Positions 22,827-34,800 of a DNA stretch of 64,000 nt are shown here, piece after piece (the first letter of the stretch is position 1; each line of letters opens with the position of its first letter). This DNA comes from Leptasterias polaris. Its lineage: Eukaryota > Echinodermata > Asteroidea > Forcipulatida > Asteriidae. The notes below the pieces were generated by a model. That model saw only the letters and a list, made by a program, of their open reading frames with translations, was not told where the DNA came from and made no database searches. A program made the translations under genes and the position numbers. The stretch is taken from contig JAZGTN010000002.1 of the NCBI GenBank assembly GCA_037783415.1, forward strand, positions 1-64,000, in the 5' to 3' direction.

Positions 22827-25800
22827 GTGAGTCAGTACATCAACTACGTAAACTACATGATTATTTCATTCATTCATTAAAGATTAACAATCACATTGCA
22901 ACCAAATGCCTTAATTGAGTGGTTAAAAGGGAACATACCAAATACATCACAAGAAACATTAAAAACTGTTGCATTCAACACAAACATTTAACATTAAAAT
23001 GGATGAATATTGACTTAGTTTTTCAGATTTGCTGAAACGACTATTGAGATGTTTTATGTGTATAATATAGCAGCTACACTTACTAAATTTAAAAGTTCTT
23101 GTTTTTGTTCAAAGGCAAGATTAATTTTAACCCATCTTCTTTTAAAAGGTGCCAGTATTAGTCTATTTCCCTGGAGCTAGTTCATTGATTGTTATTTGAA
23201 GTAACGCACAGTCCTGTTGTGTTCTTGCAGTCCTGTTGTGTTCTTGCAGTGTGGTAATAAAAATAGTGCTTATCATGTGACTTGCCCTAAACCAAGCAAT
23301 ATAAAGTTGTATCTTTTATTATTTTCAACTAGCCTTTGAGAAAGACTCTGCTGGGGTCCCAATGTGTGGCGATTGGAAAAAAGAGAGAAGATATTGCCCA
23401 TTAACTGAAATTAATTTGTTTACTCATTCACTGCTTTCATCCAGGCCGATCAGGAGGAAGGAGACAGTCTGGTCTGTCTTCAGTCCAGCGAAGCCTTCCC
23501 ATTGAAACCCATGGTGAAGGATGATCAAACGTTAGAGGTACCATACCACCAGCTGTCTGGAGAGAGCGTGATGTACCTTGGCAGAGCCTCGGATGCAGTC
23601 ATTGCGCTGTCTAGCTATCGTCTGCTCATCCGTAACAAAGAATCCTTTGTCAATGTAAGTCTGATGTGAGATAGGAATAAATGGTACATGTACACCTTTT
23701 CTTTGGGGTTCTGTCAGAGAGAATGTACGGAGAATGTTTTTGGAGGACGACGGTCATTCAAACTATCTAGTGTACAATATTCAACAAATACATCGTAACA
23801 ATAACAATAATAATAGAGTCTTATAATATGTACGTACCCACCATAGGGTACACCTTTGGTAACTACTCCACAAATTAATGGACATGAAACATTAGTTGGT
23901 AAGAAGCACTGCAGCTGAACATTTTGAGAAACACTTCCCTTCAAAGGAATGTAGTTTTAGAGAAAGGGATTTAAACAAAATTCAATCTGAGAATGAAACG
24001 TTTTCCCATGAAAATGCATGAAAAGGTCCCTGTTTGTACTTCTAGGTGAAAAGAAGCAAATTATGACCAAGTGTCAAGCTTAAAGGACTACAAAGTTCCA
24101 TATTTGACCAGTCTGGGATTCAGACCCACATTCTTATGACTCGGCCACCACAACTTGAGTCTTGTGCATCAGACTGCTTGGCCACAACAATCCAAGAATC
24201 ATGGAGGGATGGTACATCATTGGTTTCATGAAGAGAAGAAATATTGAATACAGAGAATGCCCATTCACACTTAGGAGTTACTTCAACGCAACCACAGGGC
24301 TTAAATTTTTAGAAAACACAAGTCCTCAGGGCTGGAAAATATTGTAGATAATAATATGTTTGCTCAACACAGTTTTTGCCGCAACCAATGCAAATGACAT
24401 GAGCATTTGGCCGGTAAGTCTGTCACAAAACTTATAGCTGCTTGGCTTTTGTGAGCACATTTAAAATACTGGCCACCAGCAGCAACAAATGACCAGCCAA
24501 ACAATAGTCTTGTGCCAAACAATCGTCATGTAAAGATATATATAGCAGTGAATATTATAATACCATGCAAAATACATACTGTGATAATGAAATGGGCTTG
24601 TGTGGCAGAAAGTAATTGTTTATCCAGATGTTATACAACGTGTACAAGGTCATTTTGGAACCTGAGTAAAGTCCAATAGTGAAATATGTCTGTATTTGAT
24701 ATGCTTGAATCAGAAACATCAACTAACAAATTCCTGCCATTTTTATTATTATTATACTTGAAAATATTTTGTGTACAACCAACAACTCAGTATTGAACCA
24801 GATTACCTGATGTCATCATCACAATAATCTCAATTGCACCATTTTGGAGGAAATGTCCATGTGTGTTATACAGTGTAGTGCACATTTTAGGTGACGTTTA
24901 AGTGTTGAGACGCTTACATGTTGACTCCCAAAATGGCAAGCGTGGCAGACTTGCTGCATGTTACGTGTGTGCAAGGGATCAATAGGCACATATACATGTA
25001 ACTCCAGGATGCCTCAAAATCTCCCTTACATGTGCTATGCGCGCACACCGGTGAGGTAATGCCACACTTTCTTGTCTTTGTGTTTGCATATTTGATTGAT
25101 CAGTGCCACAGATTGCCACTGCAGAAATTGACCAGGGTTGAGAACCTTATTTCTTCAAACAGTGGACCATTAATTCCATTGAAATTGGGCACAGCTGGTG
25201 GCTTCTTCAGTTTACAACTCTCATTGGCTATAGCTCTACTCTCTACATCAGCACGTGTGTGCCTCAAAGTGACACTGTTGTGGCTTGGTGAGGTCTCACT
25301 GAAGCATCTTGGGCAATTGCTCTACTCTCTACACCAGCATGTGTGTGCCTCAAAATGCCACTGTTGTGGCATAGTGAGGTCTCACTGAAGCACCTTGGGC
25401 AATGGCTCTACTCTCTATACCAGCATGTGTGTGCCTCAAAATGCCACTGTTGTGGCATAGTGAGGTCTCACTGAAGCACCTTGGGCAATGGCTCTACTCT
25501 CTACACCAGCATGTGTGTGCCTCAAAATGACACTGTTGTGGCATAGTGAGGTCTCACTGAAGCACCTTGGGCAATGGCTCTACTCTCTACATCAGCATGT
25601 GTGTGCCTCAAAATGATACTGTTGTGGCATAGTGAGGTCTCACTGAAGCACCTTGGGCAATGGCTCTACTCTCTACATCAGCATGTGTGTGCCTCAAAAT
25701 GATACTGTTGTGGCATAGTGAGGTCTCACTGAAGCATCTTGGGCAATGGCTCTACTCTCTACATCAACATGTGTGTGCCTCAAAATGACACTGTTGTGGT

Positions 25801-28800
25801 ATAGTGAGGTCTCACTGAAGCACCTTGGGCAATGGCTCTACTCTCTACATCAGCATGTGTGTGCCTCAAAATGCCACTGTTGTGGTATAGTGAGGTCTCA
25901 CTGAAGCACCTTGGGCAATGGCTCTACTCTCTACATCAGCATGTGTGTGCCTCAAAATGATACTGTTGTGGCATAGTGAGGTCTCACTGAAGCACCTTGG
26001 GCAATGGCTCTACTCTCTACATCAGCATGTGTGTGCCTCAAAATGATACTGTTGTGGCATAGTGAGGTCTCACTGAAGCATCTTGGGCAATGGTTCTACT
26101 CTCTACATCAACATGTGTGTGCCTCAAAATGACACTGTTGTGGTATAGTGAGGTCTCACTGAAGCACCTTGGGCAATGGCTCTACTCTCTACATTAGCAT
26201 GTGTGTGCCTCAAAATGACACTGTTGTGGTATAGTGAGGTCTCACTGAAGCACCTTGGGCAATGGCTCTACTCTCTACATCAGCATGTGTGTGCCTCAAA
26301 ATGACACTGTTGTGGCATAGTGAGGTCTCACTGAAGCATCTTAGGCAATGGCTCTACTCTCTATTAGCATGTGTGTGCCTCAAAATGCCACTGTTGGCAT
26401 AGTGAGGTCTCATTGAAGCATTTTAGGCAATGTCTCTACTCTCTACACCAGCTTGTGTGAGCCTCAAAATGTCCCAACTGTAATGCTCAAGTTTGGTTCG
26501 GTCCCAACTACAGTTGGGAGGATTCAAAAGTTGAGACTTCCCCCAAAAAGTTCCTTTAATTTAATCTCCAGGAAAGTCAATGGAATGTATATTTTGTCTG
26601 GTCGGTTGGCAGTCTGCCTAGGGGTGATTAAAGGGGTGGTGATAATACATTGGTTTATGGAAGAAATAATTCAAACTGTTTCATTGGATTGCGTCTGTAG
26701 GTGCTCAGATACTGAAGAAGAAAGCATGTAGCTGTTACCTTTTTCTTTTTGTACTGATACAGTTGTCTTACAATGTGATGAGTAATAAATGTGAGAACAG
26801 ATTCAAATTCAAAACCAAAGACACTTGTTCCAAAAAGGACATCATTTTAATCGTTGACAATTCCCAATGGTACTGTTGGAACAGCTGTTAATTTTATACT
26901 GAGCATGCTGTCAGATTGAAAATTGTTAATATAAGACTGTTTGATGAATATTAATCGTGCATTGTACCCTACAAGGACAAACAAAAACAATAACCTTTTG
27001 GTAATTACTCAAAATTTCTAATTTCTTTCATTTATTTTCTTGCAACTTCGATGGCCAATTGAGCCAAAATGTTCATAGGTTTGTTGTGTTATGTAGTCCT
27101 ATATGTTGGGTTACACCATAGAGAAGTGGTGGGTCCTTTCTCTATGGATACACTAAGTGAGGACACTGGTCTTTGACAATTACCAAACTGCCAAAAGTAT
27201 ACCCTGCTTTCACAGCAGACTTCCCACCTCACATTAGTTCACATCGTAATCATCCTTTCATAATAGCACCGGCATTGGTGTTCACAACACCGTTATTTGA
27301 AAACTTACATGCACAAAAACAACAAGAATCTTTTGAACATCAACTACATGTACTTTAAGCAGTTTCCATATTGATCTGATAAGGCCAAAGGGGGAGTGTT
27401 TACATGTACACAGTAAACTGAGAAATGATAAGGAAGTGCTTGTTATGTCTGTATATGTGTATACTGCCCAACTACTCATTGTAGGTCCAATGTTCAAAGT
27501 AATGATATCATTCATAGTTTTCTGGTTGTGAAGGTGTTGTTGGTTAAAGCAAAGCTTGCATCTGTGCATAGGGTTGGGTATAAAACTACAAAGTAGGGTT
27601 TGGCATTAACTGTTTCAGTGACTAGCCAGCAGCCCAGTCAGGTTTACATTTCACTAATCCGTCCGCTTTTGCACTTGTCCATAATTAATATTGAATAGGG
27701 ATGCTTTCCAACTGTGAACTAGCCAGTCGAACCACTGGGAGTGAATTTTGACTGGTCCTCGGGTGTTTTAACTGGCTTTTGGCCAGCGGACCAATGTTAA
27801 GGGAGAACACTGCATATAAAGTCATGCGTTCCCACTTGCAGGAATGTCAGACATAGAATTTGTTCTGTGAAGTGAAAGGCCATCTTTATTTTGCAATGGG
27901 CACTTCCATTGAGAAACTGGGGGGAAGATTGGAATATAAATCTATATGAATAAAGGGGCATTTTGGCCCTGACGAGGGGCTACTTATGCCTAGTAATGTG
28001 AAGTACGCATGTGCACAAGCAAAAATTCCCTGCTAACCCGTGAAATATGCTTGACGTAAGCATGGACTTCCCTGCTGTCCTTAAGCGCCGATTCTTTGCT
28101 TACGGTAAGCAGAGCCATGAAATTGGCCCCTGGTGCATTAGAAAGTGTGCTGCCGTGTTGAAGGTTTCTTTCCTAGTGTCAAAGGTCATGTCTCTGTTTT
28201 TAGATACTTGAGAAAATAGAATTAGCTGTTGCAAACTGCTTACCAACCAAAAGGACCTGTGGTATAAATGCAAAAAGTTAGTTAGTGGCCTGACGTTTCG
28301 ACCCCTTTTTTTTTTTTTGATACTTGGTACATGTACATTGTACATCACAGGCCTGGAATTACATGAAGGCCACCGAGGCCATGGTCTCTGTTGCCCTGGT
28401 CTTGACCTTGGTGCCCCTTTAAAAGTTTTCCATAGACTTAAAGATTTTCCAATGGAAGTTCCATTTGCAATATGAAAATGGCCTTGCTCTCTCACAGATG
28501 AAATTCCAGGCCTGCATTTTAAGGCTATTTCCCTTGAATTATTTAACGATCTTTCCTCACTGTTGACAAATCCAACACCATAATGCATTACTAAGAGAAC
28601 ACCTGATCTGTGGGACTCTGATTTATGGGGGGTATATGCCTTCTTCATGCATATGCCTACATGCATGATCCCATGTAAAGCATCAGTTTACTAGTGAAGT
28701 CCTCGGCCCAAAAGAAACCGAGAAACATGGGGTTGGATTTGTATGGGTTGTAGATGGTTCTAGGGTTAATTTGTAGAGACCAAACTCATGAGCAGACCCA

Positions 28801-31800
28801 TTAAAATTATCTTGTTCTCAAATAACGTTCATGCCTGATACTTCACAGAGGCAATTGCCTCAATTCCCCCGGGTCAATGCCTTGGTGCCCCTCGAAATGT
28901 TCCAGTAGAAGTTTAAATTTCCATCATAGAGGTGCTTGTTTTTAAGAAAAAAAACCTGCCTTGCCTAGTATGCCTGTACAAGATGGAGTATTATGAATTT
29001 AGTGTCATGCTCAAGGACGTACATGTAGGTGCAACAATTTGCTAAGCTTGGATTCAAACCCGCATTCTTTTATCGACAACTTGACAGCTTGGTAACATTA
29101 ACCATACACCAACTAACAATAATGTTCTCTTCTAGTTTTGTACCATTAATACATTAATAAGTTTTTTCCTGTTTGATATATTTGCAGGTACCAATCATGC
29201 TGGTAGAGAATGTTGAATGTCGAGATCTGTTCTACTTAGTCATCCTATGTAAAGACGGCAAGACATACAGGTAAACGCTGGTGACTTAAGGGAGTTTTCG
29301 CAAGCACACATATACAGATACGATAACCGTATCCATTCACATTTGTTTCACAATCCTTGAGTTATGTGCCAGGCTTAGGCTAAAGTATGGATACATGTTG
29401 GCATAAGTTTTGCGAGCAAAATAAATCCAAAATCATTTTTTGTATGTTCTTGTTACGTTGGAGAATTTGATTGAATAGTATTTTTGTTGAACTGTTCGTT
29501 TCAAGCCCACAAGTTAAATGCAGAAGAAAAGTTGTAAAGAAAGTTTCCAGCAAGCATGGCAAAATAGAGACCCTGTTTACACTGCATTTTCTTAATTTTT
29601 TGATCATAAATCACTAACACATTTCTATCTATATCATAAATTACATCTTTGAAGGCAATACCGGGGCAAATGTTTTTAATCTAGGGCAAAAATACAACTA
29701 AAATCAGCAAAACAGTATCTATTTTTAACATATGTGTATGAGCTCCCAAATCCGTTGTCAACATGCATGCAAAACACGAAAGCCGCAGTTACGCGTCACA
29801 TGAACACACAAAGTGTTGACATATCCCCATTCGTATCTATGTGAACCCCCTCTATTCTCTTCTTGATCTTTTATTGTGTGCCGTCTAGCTAAAATCACAC
29901 CAATGTTGTCTGTATCCTCTGGTTGCAGTCATATTTAATTGGTGGTGTAGGGGGGAGGGGATGTATAAGAGGACAGCAAAAGAAAGAAAACAAACAAACA
30001 AACAAACCCAACAAACCCAACAAACAAACAAACAAGCAAACACAAAGCAGAAACGAGAATTGTGACTTCAGAATGTACTCTTTATTAGCAGAACCTCTTT
30101 ATTGTCAGTGCTCTTTATAACCAGGGTTGACTTTACTGACTATAGACTGTGCAAGTCTCGCACGCATTCGAACTTCCGGGACCATAGTGGTCCCAACCAT
30201 ATGGAGTTTTACGTGGGCGAGATTTTGTTTCGTCAATTATTTTAGTTTAACGTAGTTTATGACCTAGAAAATGATACATGTTGTTGGGAATGTAATACTA
30301 AGTGATAACAAAATATGAAAGTAAAACCAATTCAACAATATAACGAAGAAAACCCGAGAATTAAACTTGACCTCAGCTTCCGGTTATTGCCAAAAATTAA
30401 GAATTTTGTGCTCGCCTCCGATCATAAAACTTATGTAAAAGCTTGTTTTGGATGCGCGATTATAATCGCCAGATGTTGTAATTGCAAAGCAAACCCTTTT
30501 CATTGCGGTCTATGGTGTTGAGGCGTCGGCATTCCTCTTTAAACTGCGATACGGGTCAATTTAAAACCCATTTTTCTAAAAAGTTAACATCAAAAAAGCA
30601 TCCTTGTCCCAGAGTTTTAATTTGTTTTTAATAATAATAAACACACTTTGGCGTATTTTTTTAAAAAGCTAAAACTAATTTCATAAAATTGTAATGATTT
30701 ATTTTTGTTCAGATTTTGTCATGAGATATAATTTAAAACAAAGATTTGATTTCAGAAATAAAAATGTTCTTCGTTTGACGTGTTTTCTCGTTCGGATACG
30801 CGCGAGACTTGCACAGTCTATTATCACTGACAATAAAATACTTTGACCTTCTGATCTATCATAACCTAGTTCTGGAAGTTGTCTCTGCGTTAAAGACATA
30901 GTCTAGTCTAGATAGATGTTAATCAGGAAAAGAATGGTTAAATTTTTATACTGATATGTCATTCACTCTAGAAATAATGCTGATCATTTGTCCGGATGTA
31001 GCATTTATATATCCTCCAGGGGCATTGTTTAAAGTTTGTTTTTTTTTACCCAAAGGTATTTCTGTAGCTTTGCGAGGCAAAGGAAATTTAGCAGAGAGTC
31101 TTGTGTATAAACACAGTGAAAACCTTTACGAACTGTTTCCTTAAAAATGAGCGCGTAGTTAATTATTCCATTTCCTCATGTTAGCTTTGTGGTGTTTTTC
31201 TTGAGCTGGGTTGCAGCATATCATATGAAGGAATGTTGGTCAATCTCTTTAACAGGCGTGATATTCCTTCTACCTTAGTCTGATTTCCGATTTTTTTTTC
31301 CCCAGAAAAAATCTGGAATTTGTGTACTAATAAGGCCTGAAATGTTCATAAAAGCCTACACCATGTGTACTCGACGTTCAGCCCCTTTTCTCCATAAAAT
31401 GTTCCTACTTTTATCCAGGGGCCAAACATCATGCCTGCTTTACAGGGTGTTTGTAACATTGGTAAGAGTAAAAAAAAAAAAATGTTCACAGATTCACACA
31501 TAACTTACATGGTATAAAGATGGTCATGATGGGAAACTCCCTTTGAAATAGTTTTGCTTTAAATGCTAGAGTTTGTGAGAAATGAGTAAAACAATTAGTT
31601 TTGATCTCATGAGTCAAAAACTTGATGTTTGAAAACAGTGAAAACACTTCAGGTTTTTCCCCACTTTTTTTCTGGTGATTGCAATGACCGATTGAGCTTA
31701 AACTTTCACAGGTTTGTTGTTTCATGTATGTGTTGGGATACACCAAGTGAGAATACTGGTCTTTGACATTTACCAAAAGTATAAACTCCCTTTAAAGGGA

Positions 31801-34800
31801 GGGTATACCTTTGGTAATTACTCCCAAAAAATAGTAAGAAGCTCTGTAACAGCAGGGCTCGAATTTGGGGGGAAAATCCACAAGACTACAGGGCTTGTAG
31901 CTCAAAATCTTTACTGGACCAGACATTTTTTTACAAGACCAGATTCAAAATGTGAAAATAAAAAATTGCTGACACAGTTAAACATGCATTTGACTGCTTT
32001 TATATGAACCCGAACTGAGACAAGTAAGAGAAGAGTATACTTGATTACTCATAGAATCAAAAGATAATTTATCAGACCAAAGTCAACACTTGAACATAAT
32101 TTGTTTCTGTTATTCAATTGAAAAACACAAGACCATCGGACTTGTTAGGTCATAAGTTTACTGGCCCAACGCTAAAATTACTGGCCTCGGGCCTGTGGTC
32201 CAGTGTAAAATTCGAGCCCTGCCTGTATCTGTTGATAATGTATAACATTTTGAGGAATGTGGTTTTAGAGAGAGATTCAAAGACATTTCAATCTGAGAAA
32301 GGTTTATAATATAATAATAATACAAAGCATTTATATAGCGCTTTAACTAACCAGAGAAAGTAATACAGTCGCTTCACACAATATTAAACAACAAGCAAAA
32401 AGGGTACAGAATAAGCAAAACACATAGAAGCAAAAGTGGCAGCAGCTCAGTCAGTGCCAACATGTCAAAATACTGACAGGTTTCTCAGAAATGCTACCAT
32501 CCTTTGAAATGAAATTTTCATAGGTTAGTTTTATTGGATATATAGGATTTTAAACAATCGAATGGTTCCAAAAACCAAGGTATACTTTGCCTTTAGGGAC
32601 CAAACTAAGACTAGAGACACCCGGCTGATTGCAATACAAGATATTCCAAGTATTAGGATCCCTTCGTTGTATTGGAATGGTAGTGTAATCAGCACAACCT
32701 CATTCTCAGGGGGATTGGTGGGTGGTACATCCTGATGCAGGAAGATGCATGTGGTTAATTTCCCTCATGACCCAATTCCCATGTTGTGTAGCTATGCCTG
32801 TTTACTTTCATGGTTTGGGTTCAAGGAGTTTGCCATTCTCAATTACTTCCTCATATTTTCACCTTTCGTTCTCCGTCCCTGTATTTGAAGTCTCTTGGTT
32901 TTGTAAAGGAAACCACTGACCATATGATGTACAATCTGTACGGTGTGGCCTAAGCCTCAATTTGGGGGAAAACTCCACAAGACCGCAGGGTTTTGTAGCT
33001 CGTAGAATGTTTACTAGACCCTAATTATTTTCGCAAGAGCTGGTAGAGAATGGGAACAGATATGAAAAGACCAGAATCAAAATGACAACAAGGTTTTAAA
33101 ATATAAACTGTTTTTATTTGATTTTGGGTTGAACAAAGAAAAATTGACTAGAGCGGGATTTGAACCAACGACATCCGGTTTAACGTGCCGGCGCTCTACC
33201 AACTGAGCTATCTAGCCCTATGTTGGCGGTCTCCCTATTTTGTCAATATCTTTGTTCGGGGGGTGTTTTTATTTGAGAAGAAAAGATTGGCCTCGTTTGT
33301 CTTACATATAGGAAACTGAAACAGTTTTGAAAGATAACTGTCAGATTCAATTCAAAGTCAACATTGGAACATTATTACAAAATAAAAAATAATATCGATT
33401 TGAAAAATGCAAGAATGGCGAACTTGCCCAGTTCACTTGATCGAATCTGAAATCACTGGCGTTGGCATTTCTTGCAGACAGTGATATCTGAAAACAAGGA
33501 AAGCATTGATATATGAAAGAGATGTTTGCCCCTGCAAACCAACAGAATAGTCTGGTTCCCTCATTGAGTATTGCATGATTACAGTAACCGTTATGATCAG
33601 GGAATGAGACATTAAAATGGCACACTCCTGAACGAGGTGATTGGGGCCTAGCCTTATCACAACGCAGCAGTTCATGAAAGCTACATGTAAGGATAACAGG
33701 AAGTGCACATTTCCTGTCATTGCTTTTGAATTTGGAAGTTTGTAATTGAAGGCCGGTTTATCTGTTCTGTACGGAGCTCCACGAGGGCCATGCCACTTAT
33801 CTAGATAACGACATAATTTATCTTGCCAAGTCAACTTTTTAGAACGAAAAAGTCGACTTATCCTGATAATTTATCTCACCAAGACGACTTCCTAAAACTA
33901 AAAGGTTGACTTATCCTGATAATTTATCTCACCAAGACGACTTCCTAAAACTAAGAAGTCGACTTATCCTGATAATTTATCTCACCAAGACGACTTCCTA
34001 AAACTAAGAAGTCGACTTATCCTGATAATTTATCTCACCAAGACAACTTCCTAAAACTAAGAAGTCGACTTATCCTGATAATTTATGTTGCCAAGACGAC
34101 TTCCTGAAACTAAGAAGTCGACTTATCATGTTAGTTTATCTCACCAAGACGACTTCCTAAAATTAAAATGTTGACTTAACATGATAGTTTATCTTGCCAA
34201 GTCAACCTTTTAAAACGAAAAAGCCGACTTATCCTGATAATTTATGTTGCCAAGACGACCCTGAAACTAAGAAGTCGACTTATCCTGATAATTTATCTCG
34301 CCAAGAGAGGAAGTCGTCTTGGTTAGATAAATTATCAGGATAAGTCGACCTCTGAGTTTCAGGAAGTCGCCTTCGTGAGATCATTTATCAGGATAAGTCG
34401 ACTTCTTAGTTTTAGGAAGTCGTCTTGGTGAGATAAACTTTCATGATAAGTCGACTTCTTAGTTTCAGGAAGTCGTCTTGGCAACATAAATTATCAGGAT
34501 AAGTCGACTTCACAGTTTTAAGAAATCGTCTTGGTGAGATAAATTATCAGGATAAGTCGACTTCTTAGTTTTAGGAAGTCGTCTTGGTGAGATAAATTAT
34601 CAGGATAAGTCGACTTCTTAGTTTTAGGAAGTCGTCTTGGTGAGATAAATTATCAGGATAAGTCAACCTTTTAGTTTTAGGAAGTCGTCTTGGTGAGATA
34701 AATTATCAGGATAAGTCGACTTTTTCGTTCTAAAAAGTTGACTTGGCAAGATAAATTATGTCGTTATCTAGATAAGTGGCATGGCCCTCGTGGAGCTCCG

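Larger units (their letters stand above)
31796..32591 (+). mobile_element. Family A MITE interrupted by two later insertions
   Basis: Left end AGGGAGGGTATACCTTTGG (31796-31843). The body resumes after a family B insert (32223 on: CTGTTGATAATG, GTGGTTTTAGAGAG) and again after a SINE/LINE tail (about 32479 on: TTTCTCAGAAATGCTACC, GGTTAGTTTTATTGGATA). It ends near GGTATACTTTGCC. The 2225 copy shows the uninterrupted arrangement. Confidence 0.75.

Noticed and set aside
25032..25388. 118-codon frame at the start of the 86-bp satellite
   Set aside because: It runs from unique DNA into the satellite with no recognisable domain and lies inside an MTMR intron.
25233..26460. CRISPR-like array
   Set aside because: The 86-bp units are contiguous with no variable spacers, and the genome is animal.
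28100..28666. 188-codon minus-strand frame
   Set aside because: It crosses a MITE and simple-sequence DNA, with no family resemblance and no splice context.
33150..33220. Functional tRNA-Asn gene on the minus strand
   Set aside because: C at position 33, a mismatched T arm, the SINE leader and tail, and flanking 13-base duplications show a SINE.
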